Part shown: positions 11,004 through 21,593 of the stretch, in pieces
How the letters are laid out: each line of letters starts with the position of its first letter
How positions within the stretch are numbered: the first letter of the stretch is position 1
DNA from: Hemerocallis citrina
Lineage: Eukaryota > Streptophyta > Magnoliopsida > Asparagales > Asphodelaceae
Direction of reading: 5' to 3'
DNA: 64,000 nucleotides
Assembly: GCA_017893485.1 (NCBI GenBank)
Contig: CM030368.1
Location: 176,882,504 to 176,946,503 of the forward strand
Notes under the pieces: generated by a model
What the model saw: only the letters and a program-made list of their open reading frames with translations
What the model was told of the DNA's origin: nothing
The model's database searches: none
Program-made: the position numbers and the translations under genes

Positions 11004-11598
11004 TGTTGCCGCTAAATTTGGTGTGGGGGCAAACAGATAGTATTTGTGGATTCTTAGGGAAACTGGATAGTAAACCTGTATACCTGTTCCGTCGGGGTAT
11101 GATCGTCGCTCCCGCCGTACACCTGCAAAAAGTGCGAGACACCGGGGTTGTTCCCGGCGACGCACCCTCCGACGCTCAAGTCAGTAATCTAGGAAGACTA
11201 TGAAAGAGCGCAAAAACTGGAGAAAGATTGATTACCCCTTAATGGAGATGGATGGGGGGTATTTATAGGCGTCTTAGGGAACAGATTAGGCATGTAATTC
11301 CTGTGCATAGATAAGGAATGTAATCCCTAATCCCCAGTGAAAGGATAGATATGAATCAGGGCCGTTGATTAATGTTAATCAGAAACCCTAATTCTATCCT
11401 GCTGGACTGGGTTTGTTGCGGGTTGAAGTCTGCACCCAGTTGAGGTGGATCCGTTCGTGGGTTATTGGATCTGTGAGAAGGAGACCCAGTACCCGCTTCA
11501 GACCCGTTTGTAGGTGAAATTACTATTTTACCCCTGGGCTTCAGGATTCGTGTCCAATTTGGACGGTCTCGATTAAACCCCTATTTTTAGCCACATCA
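11004..11598 (-). repeat. 5' LTR of copy A
   Basis: Minus-strand ends are TGATGTGGCTAAAAATAGGG and GCGGCAACA. It aligns by eye with the copy B LTR at 53012-53601 (shared CGCGAAACACCGGGGTT-type block, ACCCTCCGACGCT, GGATCTGTGAGAAGGAGA). The plus strand shows GGGTATTTATAGG near 11258, a TATA box when read on the minus strand. Confidence 0.9.
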
Positions 11599-12018
11599 GC
11601 GGCCCACCCAACTCGTGAACCCTTTAGGGTCCAACCCGGGTCGGGTCTGGTCGACCCGCGGGTTGGTCCGTTTAGATAGGTAGGTTTTTTTAAAAAATAT
11701 TTTTAGCTTAAAATAATAATAATAATAATACTAAGTAACTAATAATACTAATAAACATTAAAAATCGTAATAATAATAATAAGATTGAAAGAATGAAATT
11801 GCCAAAAAAATTTGAAATATTATTCACATGAATTTAAGTTATACAATTTTCACAATTTCTAATGAAATGAAGAATTCAATTCACAAATAAGTTTTATACA
11901 ATAACAAATTTCTTATATACAATTTTAATTTACTCCAATTTTTCTAATTTAACATAACAAGTAAAGATATAATACAATTCCTAACGTGTCGGTCGAGTGG
12001 CTATTACAAGCAAAGCAG

Positions 12019-14148
12019 CTATTGTTGTTGTTGTTCTTCCGGCGAGTTGCTCCCACTTGTGGACGTTGATAGTGCGTTCCCTTGTGTCCTATCTTCAGCC
12101 TTCAGCCAGTCTTCTGTGCAAACGAGCATCTCTAACAAGTCCGACTTCAAGCGATTCCTGTAATCAGTTAGAACCCTGCCACTTGAAGAAAATGCACTCT
12201 CAGAAGCAACTGTAAAGACAGGAGGAGTTAGTAAATCTTTATCCATAATTGACAGAATACTAAAAGTGTGTTCATGGTCCTTCCACCATTGTAAAATATC
12301 TAGTGGAGAAGTAGAAGGCTCAGAATCTTGTTGGTTATACCAATTTAATTCATTTGGTTGATTAGTCCTAGATTTTTTTGATTGAATTTGTTCAAGTAAA
12401 TTAAATGTTCTATCATCAAATTTACTTTTACCCTTACCTTTAGAAGTACCAGAAGAAGAACTAACTACAGAAGTTGTATTACTAGAAGCAAAACGTCTAT
12501 CATAATAATAATACAAGTTATTTAATGTAGATTCAAACTGAACTAAAAAAGTAGCGCAATCAATTACTAATTCTACATTTTTCCCAAGTAATGCAAAAAA
12601 TATTTCAATCAAACTCATCGTACCTTCTAATTTGATATGAGGATCCATAACGGTAGCAACACAAATCAACATAGGAGGAGAAAAATAATACTTCAAAAAA
12701 ATTTTGTATGTAGGTTTTACAATCTCACCAACATTGATATCATTTAACATTTCGTTAAATGTTTGCATCATGCTAACTAATAAAATAAAAATGCTACTAG
12801 AAGAGGATTCATATGTTTTTGAAAATTTTAAAGTTACGGTTTTAAAAGGTTCTAAAAATTTCAACAAAGATTCGGCAAAAAACCAATCAGTGGGAGTCAT
12901 TTCAAAATTGTGCATATTTTTTGCGATACAAAAATTATTTACAACTACTTTATATTCGGTAACAACATTTAGTAAATCAAAAGTAGAATTCCATCGGTGT
13001 CTAACATCCTTTGGAAATCTTCTAAAAGGTACATTTTTAAGCCTACACCAAGCTTTCCATTCTTGTAATATGCTTGGACTTAATGCAATGAAATGTACAC
13101 AATTTCTAATTTTAATTATATATCGATCGGCTATTTTTAATGCATCTTGAACACATAAATTTATAATATGACATGCACATCTAACATGAAAAATATTGTC
13201 AGATTGAGGGTTTAATACGGATTTTAAAGTAGTAATTACTACATTGTTGTTAGATGCATTATCAAAACTAATACACATAATTTTATCGCGAATATGAAAA
13301 ACATCACTAATTTCTATAATATGATTTACTATTTCAGCGCCACTATAGGGATACGGCAACGCCGCAAGTGATATGATTCTTTTTTGAAGAATCCAATCAT
13401 TGTCGATCCAATGACAGGTTATTCCCATCGTTGGAATATTGTTGACACTCGTCCAACAATCTGAAGTTAAACTAACTCTACAAGTTAAACTCCATAAAAT
13501 TGCAATCAAAGCGTCCTTCATTTCGATGTACATTTTAAAACAATCCGATTTGCAAGTATTTCTCGAAATTCTTCTAAAATGAGGGTTTAAGGCCATTTGG
13601 TTAAAATTTTCCAAGTTCCTACTCTCGGAATAGGAAAATGGTAACTCTTCCTTTATGACTAATCGAGCCATTTCCCGACGAACAAGATCGGGATCATAAG
13701 GGTGGCTATCAACTAGACCGGTCCTAGGGTTGATTTTTTGTTGGCCTTGTAGGTCAGCAAGAAGGTCTTTATGGTTATGTTGGATGTGTCTACTAATTGT
13801 ACCGGTGCCGTCACCCCTCTTGAATTTGTATGTTTTACCACATGTTTTACAAACTTTCAAAACTATACCCGGAGTATATTCGTCCGGGATATAATCGTAA
13901 AACTTATGCCAATCACTGGTTTCTCCTCTACTTTTCCTACTACTACGGGGTTGTGTGGTTTCAGTTGGTTGTTGTTGTTCTTCTTCTTCTAATTGTATGT
14001 CACCTACAACCTCGTCGTGTGTACCCCATTGTTGGGTAGAAGGATCATGGTATTCTTGGGCGGGCTCACTAGTTGGGACAATTGGTGGCCTACGGGAAGA
14101 GGAGGAGGAATCTTGCCCGCTACGACCGCTACCGCGTGATCTAGACAT
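12019..14148 (-). CDS. hAT-family transposase with BED zinc finger
   Basis: This 709-aa enzyme would cut and paste its own element in the nucleus. A Ser/Gln-rich N-terminus is followed by a BED zinc finger (C100, C103, H121, H126). Next is the RNase H-like core: first Asp in SLTSDCWTS, second in CISFDNASNN, the Cys/His pair in CACHIINLCVQDAL, and the Glu in TVASESAFSSSGR. The C-terminal hAT dimerisation block runs from about DILQWWKDHEH to TEDWL. The start ATG at 14148 (MSRSRGSG) precedes the BED domain by a typical distance. The frame is open end to end, and the length is close to RICESLEEPER/Ac-type proteins. The stretch before the Ser-rich linker looks short for the family, so a small in-frame deletion is possible. 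Confidence 0.92.
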   Translation of the reverse strand: MSRSRGSGRSGQDSSSSSRRPPIVPTSEPAQEYHDPSTQQWGTHDEVVGDIQLEEEEQQQPTETTQPRSSRKSRGETSDWHKFYDYIPDEYTPGIVLKVCKTCGKTYKFKRGDGTGTISRHIQHNHKDLLADLQGQQKINPRTGLVDSHPYDPDLVRREMARLVIKEELPFSYSESRNLENFNQMALNPHFRRISRNTCKSDCFKMYIEMKDALIAILWSLTCRVSLTSDCWTSVNNIPTMGITCHWIDNDWILQKRIISLAALPYPYSGAEIVNHIIEISDVFHIRDKIMCISFDNASNNNVVITTLKSVLNPQSDNIFHVRCACHIINLCVQDALKIADRYIIKIRNCVHFIALSPSILQEWKAWCRLKNVPFRRFPKDVRHRWNSTFDLLNVVTEYKVVVNNFCIAKNMHNFEMTPTDWFFAESLLKFLEPFKTVTLKFSKTYESSSSSIFILLVSMMQTFNEMLNDINVGEIVKPTYKIFLKYYFSPPMLICVATVMDPHIKLEGTMSLIEIFFALLGKNVELVIDCATFLVQFESTLNNLYYYYDRRFASSNTTSVVSSSSGTSKGKGKSKFDDRTFNLLEQIQSKKSRTNQPNELNWYNQQDSEPSTSPLDILQWWKDHEHTFSILSIMDKDLLTPPVFTVASESAFSSSGRVLTDYRNRLKSDLLEMLVCTEDWLKAEDRTQGNALSTSTSGSNSPEEQQQQ

Positions 14149-14622
14149 AATGTAGTAATGTACTAATGTATGTAAAAAAAATACACAATGTAGGAACGGT
14201 GAATTATAAAAAAAAATCTAAAAAACAAGAGAGTTGAGATAGAGAAGATCAAAAAATCGACAATAATTTTAACTACAACGCAAAAAAAAAATAACGAGAG
14301 AGGTATGAAATTTTGATACCGTTCACCGTGGAATACCCGAAAAAATAAGAATAGAAATAGAACTAGAAAGAAGCGCTTCGCCGATTCCGCAATTGAAGAG
14401 TTAAGGAGAGCTTGAAGGAGAATTGACGAGAGTTGAAGAGAGTTGAAGACGTTGAAGACGTTGAATTTTGATTTCGATACAATCGAAAATTGATCGTGTA
14501 TATGCCTTGTTGTAGACTTGCTTGTTGAATACTACAATTGTTGAAAAATTCCATAGAAATGATGTATAATAGTAAAGAGAGTAAGAGAGTAAGGTGTGAA
14601 TTTTTAATGGGATTTTGAGGGG

Positions 14623-14630
14623 TATTTATA
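14623..14630 (-). promoter_or_regulatory. TATA box of the hAT transposase
   Basis: The minus strand reads CCTATAAATACCCC. It lies about 475 bases before the ATG at 14148, leaving a long AT-rich leader with several purine-rich GAAGA runs. Confidence 0.55.
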
Positions 14631-14689
14631 GGCTAAAAATACACACACACAAAAAAAACCAAAAAAAATTAAAAAAACGGTCAAGAAAG

Positions 14690-14994
14690 AGCTCCCCCCC
14701 AACGGGCAACCCGCGGTTTCGAACGGTCGACCCGTAACGGGTCGAACGTTCGACCCGTACGGGTCCAACGGTTCGAAACCCGCGGGTCGACCCGTGGATT
14801 GGCGGCGGGTTGGGCTTTTTACAACGGGTTCGCAGGCCGGGTTTAACGGGTTGAATTCGCATTTTAGACGACCCGGGTCGACCCGTTACTGTTCACCGGG
14901 TTCGACCCGAACCCGCCAAACCGTTTCACGGGCCGGGTCCAACGGGCGGGTCGCGGGCGGGCCGCCGGTTGACCCGGCCCATTTGCCATCCCTA
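14690..14994. repeat. hAT subterminal motif array (GGTCGACCC, ACGGGT)
   Basis: About 300 GC-rich bases hold many overlapping copies of ACGGGT/ACCCGT and the palindrome GGGTCGACCC. Ac-type transposases bind short subterminal repeats, so these are candidate binding sites. Similar motifs lie at the other end (11620-11680). Confidence 0.7.
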
Positions 14995-15042
14995 CATCCT
15001 GCAACTGCAAGGGCATATTTTTAATAGCATATCCAACAATAA

Positions 15043-15507
15043 GGGAGCGTTTGGTACATGGAAATGTGCAAGAGAATCTCATGTTTCCTCATATATTACT
15101 TTATTTGGTATGTGGCAAGCATAGTTTTGGAAAGAATGATAGATTCCCAAGGGAATCAAAATTCTTTGTTGGGAATGATTTTCATTCCCCCAAAAACCAT
15201 GGGATTTGAGAATTACCCTGAGATTTTCATAACAAATAATAAAATAACCAAAAAAACTACAATAAAAAAATATATTCCTCCCTAAAATCATGGGATTTGA
15301 ACATTCTCATGTGATTTCCATAACAAACAATTAAAAAAACCCAAAAAACTAGAATAAAAAATTACAATAATAAATGATTCCCGGGAATGCAATATACTAT
15401 ACAAAACGTGATAATGCAACATTTCCAGGAATCTTCATTCCCACCCTCACATTCCCAGGAATCCTTTCATTTTCAGGAATTTTCCAATCCATGTACTAAA
15501 CGCCACC
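15043..15507. mobile_element. Tourist-like (PIF/Harbinger) MITE
   Basis: The termini GGGAGCGTTTGGTACATGG and (reverse complement) GGTGGCGTTTAGTACATGG are inverted repeats flanked by TAA on both sides (15040-15042 and 15508-15510). It is 465 bp and AT-rich with no ORF. Internal repeats of ATGGGATTTGA occur. The 3-bp TWA target duplication is the PIF/Harbinger hallmark. Confidence 0.8.
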
Positions 15508-15664
15508 TAAAATACATAGGCCCTAATTGTTTTGAAAAGGGAAGTAAATAACTAAGTTAAACAATTCGTTTAACTCGAAGTTTATGCTAGTTATTTTAAT
15601 AATTCAAACTCAGAAATACCTCAAATGAAAAAAAAAGGGTAAATTCAATAAATGTCGCTAACGA

Positions 15665-15901
15665 TCTCTACTATTTTAATGGGAGAGTTAGGATTTGTAA
15701 CAAACAAACTCTAACTTTGTAACTATATAAATACGTATAATACACGTCTAAACTATATCAAACAGATATAAATGTGTACCGCACGTATAGCCCAAATCAA
15801 AACATTAAAATATAAACTATTTTTTTTCTTATTCGATATATATTCATTTAATTGGATAACTTTACTTTTTGTAGACGTGCATCGCACGTACATTATACTA
15901 G
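15665..15901 (+). mobile_element. Small non-autonomous Helitron
   Basis: It starts TCTCTACTATTTTAATGGGA after an A. It ends with the hairpin ACGTGC-ATC-GCACGT, then an 8-base spacer and CTAG before a T. It is 237 bp and non-coding. The same family occurs at 44898. Confidence 0.85.
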
Positions 15902-15942
15902 TTTGATTAAAAACAAAGTACTCCCGACTATTTTTTTCGTAT

Positions 15943-16513
15943 TGATGTGGGTAAATTTTGTCATTGATCTCTGTCGAACGATTCTAGCACGAATCACAAA
16001 GCAACAGACTGAGCTTATCGCCAACCTCACTACTGATCCAGGCCAGATAGCTCCCCGGACCTTTTGCAAGCCCATTTGCACACTCGAGTGAATCACCTGC
16101 AGTTCGCGCCAGACGCTCCATCGGTTACGCCGTAACCGTCAGCTCCTAAGATTAAGGATCTGACCAATTCCAGATCCGAAATGAAGGAGATTTCAATTCT
16201 TCCCAAGGATCCGTCCATAACAGATTTCCCCCGTACCTATAAATAGAACATCTACTGTACTGTTACAAGATAATCACTCTTTTTTGCTACAGAACCCCTT
16301 CCTCTAAATTGTTGTCTTTTGAGTTAAGCATCGGAGGGTCTGTCACCGGGAATACTCCAGGTGTTTCAGGCTTCTTTTTGCAGGTCGGTAAATCGGCTCC
16401 AATCCACTCGATTTTTCCTCGGATACAAAACGAAGGTTAGTATCACACCCGTTTCCACAATTACAAGAACTCACATTATCCGATGATGCCACACCCAAAA
16501 AACGACAACAACA
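15943..16513 (+). repeat. 5' LTR of copy C
   Basis: It begins TGATGTGGGTAAATTTTG, resembling the copy A LTR start, and ends ACAACAACA directly before the primer site. CCTATAAATAGAAC near 16237 is a good TATA box, about 275 bases before the LTR end. Confidence 0.82.
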
Positions 16514-17137
16514 GATTGGCGCTGTCTGTGGGAAACAGTCAGTCGATCCTACTTTCGATTCGAGTTCTAATCCGAAGCAGTTTACTCTCATAGCGCCTAA
16601 AGCTAAGAAGATCGCCGCCGCGAGGCCCTGGGTTCCCCCTCCTCCATCGACCCACACCCCCGTGAACACCCAAGGGTCGTGAAGGTAGCGGACCGATAAT
16701 CCGCGGGGACCAGCTCCAAGGACATCTCGTTCTTTCGCGACGCAGCTCGAGCAACCTGCAGTAGGTGACCTCCGTATCGTCATCAACAATCGGCTGAGTC
16801 AGGGCGACCTCCGAAACCAGCTTGGTCGTTCGAGGGGAGAAGCTGGATCGGCGAACCCGGCTTCGAGCCACAGTGTTCATCAGTCCCAAGGATGAGATCA
16901 ATGGCGAGCCAATCTCCAAGGGACTCCCGACACCCTGACGACCATGGAGAAGAAGGCCACGTTACTTGTGCCGAATTCCGAGAGTTCTAGGCTGAGTTCC
17001 TATGAGCACTCTGAGGAAGAGTCTGGGATGAGCGACGTTCAGGCGAGGAACTAATCGAGGATCCTGGAAGAGAAGGATATCATGGGTCGACCAGATCCGG
17101 GAACTAGCAGAATGATATCCGATAACGTCTCCAAAAG
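16514..17137 (+). other. Leader and decayed gag N-terminus of copy C
   Basis: The expected gag N-terminus falls here but all frames are broken. Scattered in-frame pieces exist near 16944 (ATGGAGAAGAAGGCC). The minus-strand ORFs in this stretch look like shadows. Confidence 0.55.
16516..16531 (+). other. Primer-binding site of copy C
   Basis: TTGGCGCTGTCTGTGG starts two bases after the LTR. It differs from the copy A site by one base. Confidence 0.78.
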
Positions 17138-17652
17138 ATGGAAGACTGCCTTGCTCGGATAGTCGAGAACGGGGGACGATCCAGTCGAGGTCGTCAACCA
17201 ACCCGACCTCCCGTCACCACCCAAATCCTCGACGCTCCTATTCTGAGAAACTTCAAGCCTCCCCAGTTTGAGACATACAACGGAGAGACAGATCCTACTG
17301 ATCATATAGAGGGGTTCAAAACCCTCATGATGATTCACACCGCCTCGGATCCTCTCCTATGTCGTGTGTTCCTTGCTACTCTACGTGGCCCTGCTCAGGA
17401 ATGGTATTTGAAGCTCGACCCCGGTTCTATTTTCTCTTTCGATCAGTTCGAAGAGAATTTTCTTGCACATTTCATGACCAGTCGCAATACAGAGAAAACG
17501 AGCACCTCCCTTATGGATCTTAAACAGAAGGACGGAGAGTCCCTCCGGGACTTCGTTCGAAGATTCACTGCAGAAGCCCAGGCGAGTTCCTCCATCGATG
17601 CCGAGGTCGCCTCAGCATCGTTCCAGCACAATGTCCGCCATAACCAGCTGAA
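17138..17652 (+). pseudogene. gag domain of copy C, 5' piece
   Basis: The segment reads through the conserved gag core (FKPPQFETYNGETDP, DHIEGFKTLM, LRGPAQEWYLKLDPG, FDQFEENFLAHF) with no stop to base 17652. There a solo LTR interrupts it after the residues NQL. The homologous frame resumes at 21175. The last residues of the ORF (SNMIS) come from the inserted LTR. Confidence 0.88.
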
Positions 17653-20600
17653 TGTAGCGCCCCGAATTTCTAATATGATATCTTAGAAAATACATGGCAC
17701 AATTCACAGCATCAACTTCAATGTAATATTAAACATAGTCCAAAAAAACACAGATAATTTTTTATTTCAACTTTTATTACAACAATCATTTACAAAACAC
17801 AACGGAAATACAAACACCTTGAATTACAAACTTTTTCTTTTACAACACTTCTTTACAAATTTACACAAAAGCTCTATTACATCAATTTATCTCAAGTATC
17901 CAAACCCCAAGCTCTAAGCAACAACCTGTAAAACATGAGGCTAGAGATGATCCCTAACCCCCAAAACTAAAGGGGTCAGCCACAAAGGTGTGAGTGACAT
18001 AAAAACAAACAACATAATTAAATCATAAAACACTGAGTCATCAACAACATGCATTAACAACAATAATAAATGAATGAGAAATAACAAGTAAAGCATAAAA
18101 ACATCATGGAATGAATACAACAAGTGAAGCTAGACTAAGTGTCAAGTGTAGGAAAAACAGGAAAACACAAGCATAAAACCAAGTCAAGAAAACACAATCT
18201 ATATGCTGACTCTCTAATGCGTACTTGTCGGATTCTATGCATTCCATAGTACATAGGTCCGGTGCAAGCCCTTAACGATCTCCACTTTATAGGAATAACC
18301 CCTCGCTATGCAACTAATCCTACTACGGTGATGGGGAAAACAAGATCCAGAATACTCCGCGAATAGGCACCACAGCCCTCGACGCGCAAGCATCATGTAA
18401 GATAGCTCAAAAACAACCGGAGAATCATCTCCCAAACCCCGTAACCCACGAATAGGCTTGCAAGGCCCTCTACGTGCAGATACACCAGGTACATTCCGTG
18501 AATAGGCCTGTCGACCCTCGACACGCGAATGCACCCTGCATGCTCCGTGAATAGGCCTGCAGACCTTCGACACGTGAACACACAATGTCCTCTCGAGACT
18601 AAACAACAAACAGTCCTGGAACGCATCGTTGGACTAACAAAACCATGAGCCTATACTTACGTTTCCCAAGTTCCATCACCTCCCCACTAGTGCATGTCCT
18701 TAAGTTGATTATTATTAAACCACCAAAAATCCTCATCTCTAGAGTTAGTATATCCTGCTGGACTTAAATACTCAACAACAACTAAACCAAGACCCCCTAG
18801 GTCTAACTCAACAAATCTCAACTACCGGTTCACAGGACTCCCACTCAACTCCTAGAGATCTCAACAAGACCAAAGTTCACAAATCCATCGTCAAAACGAT
18901 CAAAGGGAGAAACCTCTCCAATCAACAAAACCCAAATCTTTATAAAATTCCATAATCCAAATTCAACAATGAAATATCTTAAAAACATATGTTCTGTAGA
19001 AACAATAATATTTAGAATAGTACGTTAAAGATCAAAACATTTAGAGAATAAATCATTTGAAAGAACATTCAAAAATATAAAGATACATCAGTATCAGTCA
19101 ACTACAAAAGCTATCGATCGACTGTCCAGAGAGAAAATTCAATAATCTTTAAGAAATAATTCTAAGTATAGCAGTCGACTGAAAAGGGTATAGGTCGACG
19201 GTCCAGAGTGAAAAATACAATAACTTCGAGAAAATAATTCTAAGTGGTACCAGTCGGCTGTTAAGGTCCTCAGTCGACTGTCCAGACGAAATTTCAAAAA
19301 AACTAAGGAACATAGCAACCAGGTCGTATCAGTCGACTAAAAATTCATACCAGTTGACTGTCGACCTACAGACTGTATACTTTTGGTTGTGCACGATTCA
19401 ACCGATACGAAGATTTACTTTACAAAAACGAAATCTATAAAAAGTATATTTTTGATATGATCAAATACAACTTATAGGATATACAAAGATCCATATAAAC
19501 CAATCAAAAACCACTTGAATTGATAAAAATAACTTTTTGATGAACTTCTTCAAAATAAAACATAAATTGTGCATATATTCAAAATAGAGTTTCTAAAATT
19601 AATTGTTCGTTGAAATTGCTTCGTATTCAGATCCAAACCACATCAAAACCAAATCTTAAAAGAAAATCCCAATTTGGATATATTTCCTCAAATTCAACTA
19701 AATCTCAAATTTTAGTCATCATAACTCAAATCCTCAAAACATGGTCCTCTAAACCATTATTCCTTCTCAAAATTTCTCGAACTCAATCTCAACTACTCTC
19801 AATAGTTAATTCATAAACAAAAACTAATTTATCATCAACATGGCCAAGTTGTTTTCATCCAACTCACCAATAGTTCCAAAAATCTCATCTTTAATTAATT
19901 AATGCATAACATCCATCATACTCAATCAAATCAATAATCCAAAAGAAAAAGTCTACTCACAATTTATATTAGGTTCTCTAACAAATCTAAAATCATTCAC
20001 ATGCAAATATCTAGGGTTCTTCTCAAAGATCCAATTTTTCATCCATCCAACATACATATTCATACCAAACCCTAGCATGCATTCTAATAGATGAAACACC
20101 ACATACCACATACATAAAACAAAACAACCAAACAATTTACATCACTCACATACAACATGCACAAAACAAAATAAAACAAAACAAGTCACTCACATACATA
20201 AAACAAAACAACAAAACAATTATATCACTCACCTTAAATGAAGAAATCCAATCGAATAAGCAAAACCCTTCTTTGCGAAATCCAAGATCTTTTCTTTCAA
20301 TCTCCAAGAAAAATAAAAATAATAAACCTTGTGTTGTGTAGCGAATGATTGCTGCAATCCACCTTTTATATAGGCCGGAATTGAAGAATTAGGGTTTTGA
20401 AACACATTTGCAAGATAATCCTTTAACAAATTATTACTTTACATATATAAACCTTTCTTTATAAAGTAGTTAAAATAAGTTAAATAAATAAAAACCAAAT
20501 CAAATCTTTTTACTACTGAGTTGTCCAGCAATCCAGCACAGCCCAGCAATAAGTAAAATTCGGATTTGCACTCAGGGTGGCAATTTTGCACAAAAGTCAT

Positions 20601-21169
20601 TCTTTTTGTAATATTTGCAAATACATCATAAAATATTCGTAAAAATCCAGAAAATTCAGAAATAATATCTAATAATACATATTATATTTTCCAATAAAAA
20701 TATCTGACTTTTACTTTCCAGGAAACATTTGCACAAGATCCAACATAAATTCCATATTTGCAAAAACACCATATTTGTTTAAATCTTTACCAAATCAACT
20801 CTAAATAAAATTTAAATATATTTTAATTTCAATGATGACCATGGAAAGCCCAAAAATCAGTAAAAACGAATTTTCATAATTTATTTGAGATCCAAACGAC
20901 TTTTTTTATACATAAAAGCCCCTCTCTTTCGAGGTATTTATAAAAATAGTTTCTTTACTCAGAAAAATCCCAAAATTTAGAATATACTCTATTATAAGTA
21001 GGAAAATTTATTAAAAATATAAAATTGTATATTTACACCAAAAATATTTGCACGTGTTTTGCACGTGTAAAAGATAAATCTTTAGAAAAATATTTATTAA
21101 ATCTCACGAAAATCATTTTAATTCATTTTCTATTCTCAAAAATAGTATTTAAAAATACGGGGTACTACA
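17653..21169 (-). mobile_element. Solo LTR (LARD-related) inserted in copy C gag
   Basis: The ends are TGTAGCGCCCCGAATTTC and AATACGGGGTACTACA with a perfect 5-bp target duplication CTGAA (17648-17652 and 21170-21174). It is 3,517 bp. Blocks such as GATTCTATGCA..CCATAGTACATAGGTCC are shared with the LTRs at 21594 and 27253 in the same orientation, so it reads on the minus strand. No internal region is present. It contains ~60-bp degenerate repeats with GAATAGGC (18340-18580) and ~80-bp repeats with CAGTCGACTG (19090-19380). There is no credible ORF. Confidence 0.88.
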
Positions 21170-21593
21170 CTGAAGGCCTCCCTGGCCAAGAAACCTCCTC
21201 TCGATTTCCCCAACCTCCTCCATAGTGTTGAGAAATATATCCGAGTCGAGGAGGCTCTGCATTACGGTGGCTGTAAGGAGACCCCGAAAGAGGAAAGCGG
21301 ATGAGCCTGAGGCCTCGAAAAAATTGCAAAAGAATCCCACTGGTCAAAGGCGCCCACCCCCGGTCCCCCTGTTCGAGAAGTTCACCCCGCTCACTGCGAG
21401 CGTCTCGGTCATCCTCATAGAGATTGAGGACAAAGGGATAGTCAGGTATCCCCCCCTAACAACAACAACAGGAGGAGGGACCGAAGATTCTACTGTCGGT
21501 TCCATCGGGACCACGACCACGAGATCAACAACTGTCGGGCTCTTAAGGAGAAGATTAAAGCACTCATACAGAGAAGCTACCTTACTGCGTTCA
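21170..21593 (+). pseudogene. gag middle of copy C
   Basis: The gag frame resumes with KASLAKKPPLDFPNLLHSVEKYIR, matching SSLAKKPPKNFFDLLLRSEKYIR in copy A. A stop and frameshifts follow. KLQKNPTGQRRPPP, FEKFTPLTASVS and the remains of the zinc-knuckle region (KALIQR-like) are recognisable. It ends at the LARD insertion. Confidence 0.85.

Larger units (their letters stand above)
1..11598 (-). mobile_element. Tat-lineage Ty3/gypsy retrotransposon, copy A (3' LTR beyond left edge)
   Basis: Read on the minus strand the order is 5' LTR (11004-11598), primer site, gag, protease, reverse transcriptase, RNase H, a second archaeal-type RNase H and integrase ending at 5201. Then come tandem repeats, a hairpin array and a spliced gene on the opposite strand. 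The dual RNase H and the extra ORF between pol and the 3' LTR are established marks of the Tat group. The coding strand has at least four stops and two frameshifts, so this copy is not autonomous. It inserted into the hAT transposon at 11599; GCGGC at 11599-11603 is the expected target duplication, but its partner is off the window. Confidence 0.93.
11599..14994 (-). mobile_element. hAT (Ac-type) DNA transposon, one end cut by copy A
   Basis: The right end reads TAGGGATGGCAAATGGGC on the minus strand, an Ac-like terminus. Subterminal regions on both sides are packed with GGTCGACCC and ACGGGT motifs (11620-11680 and 14690-14990), while the centre is AT-rich and codes for a transposase. The left terminus is interrupted by copy A at 11598, so the inverted repeat and the 8-bp target duplication cannot be checked here. 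Confidence 0.88.

Noticed and set aside
12704..13150. 148-aa plus-strand ORF
   Set aside because: Exact shadow of the hAT transposase, which has clear domain evidence on the other strand.
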